DNA from: Parelaphostrongylus tenuis
Lineage: Eukaryota; Nematoda; Chromadorea; Rhabditida; Metastrongylidae
DNA length: 64,000 nt
Reading direction: 5' to 3'
Assembly (NCBI GenBank): GCA_019055375.1
Contig: JAHQIW010004613.1
Span: 47,433 to 111,432 of the forward strand
Position numbers and translations under genes: made by a program. Positions 63,516 to 64,000 of this stretch are shown here, piece after piece. Below the pieces are notes generated by a model. That model saw only the letters and a list, made by a program, of their open reading frames with translations. It was not told the origin of the DNA and searched no databases. Within the stretch, counting starts at the first letter, position 1. Every line of letters starts with the position of its first letter.

Positions 63516-64000
63516 TTGATTTTCGAAAACTGGATTAAAATTTTATGCATTATAACAATCGTTGCCGTGAGAGTTTCTTACGGAACTATTTCTGAGATTT
63601 TTCCATGAATTTACGATAGCCTATACTGTGTGAAACGAACATAAAACTTGAATTTTTGCCGGTATTGAGAAACTTTTCCTCAGCCCAGTGTTGAATTCGA
63701 TAGTGTTTCTTGGATGAATACTAAGATGCTATCGTACTCATAAATACAAATACCTACCTGTGAGGTGCATTCTACTTCCTCATCGTTCTGCTCAAGTTGA
63801 GGAGTTGAAATAGGAGGGCGCCGATTGGTCCAGCTCCCGATAGCGACACCAGTCAAAGGGCTGCCACTGGACGAGATCTGAGCAGTAGCGACATACTTCA
63901 AGGCTTGCCGAACACTGCATATTTTGTGAGTTATCTGATTACATTGACAAAACAAAACCTATCTGATGAAAATCCGTGAGAATAAGAACATTCCACAAGT

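Larger units (their letters stand above)
60772..63914 (-). pseudogene. Gene A, right-arm copy, frame-disrupted
   Basis: It has the same four segments as the left arm: 63758-63914, 61276-61365, 60965-61058 and 60772-60887. Acceptor and donor motifs are kept, but exon 2 has one extra base and exon 3 five extra bases, giving early stops. Exon 1 is one base shorter. If gene A is real, this copy is a pseudogene; the left copy may be ancestral or a parallel relic. Confidence 0.45.
56618..64000 (-). repeat. Giant inverted repeat, right arm
   Basis: Mirror of the left arm, still matching at the last base of the window (ACTTGTGGAATGTTC on the minus strand against ACTTTGTGGAATGTTC at 47153). Compared with the left arm it carries a 1-base insertion in candidate exon 2 and a 5-base insertion in exon 3 of gene A, and one base less in exon 1. 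Confidence 0.95.

Noticed and set aside
1..64000. CRISPR arrays, rRNA genes, spliced-leader RNA, prokaryotic operons
   Set aside because: I saw no regularly spaced repeats, no rRNA core sequence, no nematode SL1 motif and no closely packed long ORFs.

Overview
The window looks like non-ribosomal nuclear DNA of a nematode, most likely a Clade V (strongylid or hookworm-like) species. It is AT-rich and gene-poor, candidate genes are split into short exons with nematode-type acceptors (TTTCAG), and most recognisable sequence is mobile-element debris: RTE-clade non-LTR retrotransposons, Penelope-like elements with a GIY-YIG domain, an internally deleted mariner, tRNA-derived SINEs and foldback elements. 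RTE and mariner families of this kind are known from hookworms, but the species cannot be named from this sequence.

Left part (1-33 kb): a tRNA-like scrap and two inverted SINE-B copies (0.08-1.4 kb); a 5'-truncated RTE with a 12-bp target-site duplication (1.8-2.6 kb); a decayed Penelope tail (5.1-5.8 kb); a TIR element (8.9-9.2 kb) next to a nearly intact but 3'-truncated RTE (9.24-12.44 kb), whose 5' end abuts a second Penelope tail (12.44-12.78 kb). Beyond 14 kb come SINE-A copies, several unnamed dispersed repeats, short tandem repeats and a few isolated exon-like segments. One of these has a Cys-loop-receptor-like pattern.

Middle (33-47 kb): an old, stop-riddled RTE (33.2-36.5 kb), exon candidates at 37.9-38.7 kb, two Penelope 3' ends fused head to head (39.1-40.3 kb), a very old RTE scrap (41.3 kb), a young RTE with an 8-bp target-site duplication (42.9-45.1 kb), and SINE-A and SINE-B copies.

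Right part (47-64 kb): the main structure is a giant inverted repeat. The left arm (about 47.16-54.52 kb) is mirrored by the right arm (about 56.62 kb to the window end and probably beyond), around a 2.1-kb unique spacer. A central tract of each arm of about 3 kb is almost identical between arms, while the outer parts differ by several percent and by indels. Each arm carries exon candidates for two convergent genes, a mariner relic, and a nested foldback element near the inner boundary. The left copy of the first gene keeps a coherent reading frame through four exons. The right copy is shifted in exons 2 and 3, and its exon 1 is one base shorter.

No complete conventional host gene, rRNA, CRISPR array or prokaryotic operon is visible. 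Exon calls rest on splice motifs, open frames and phase agreement only. Arm and repeat comparisons were made by eye, so boundaries are good to a few to tens of bases.
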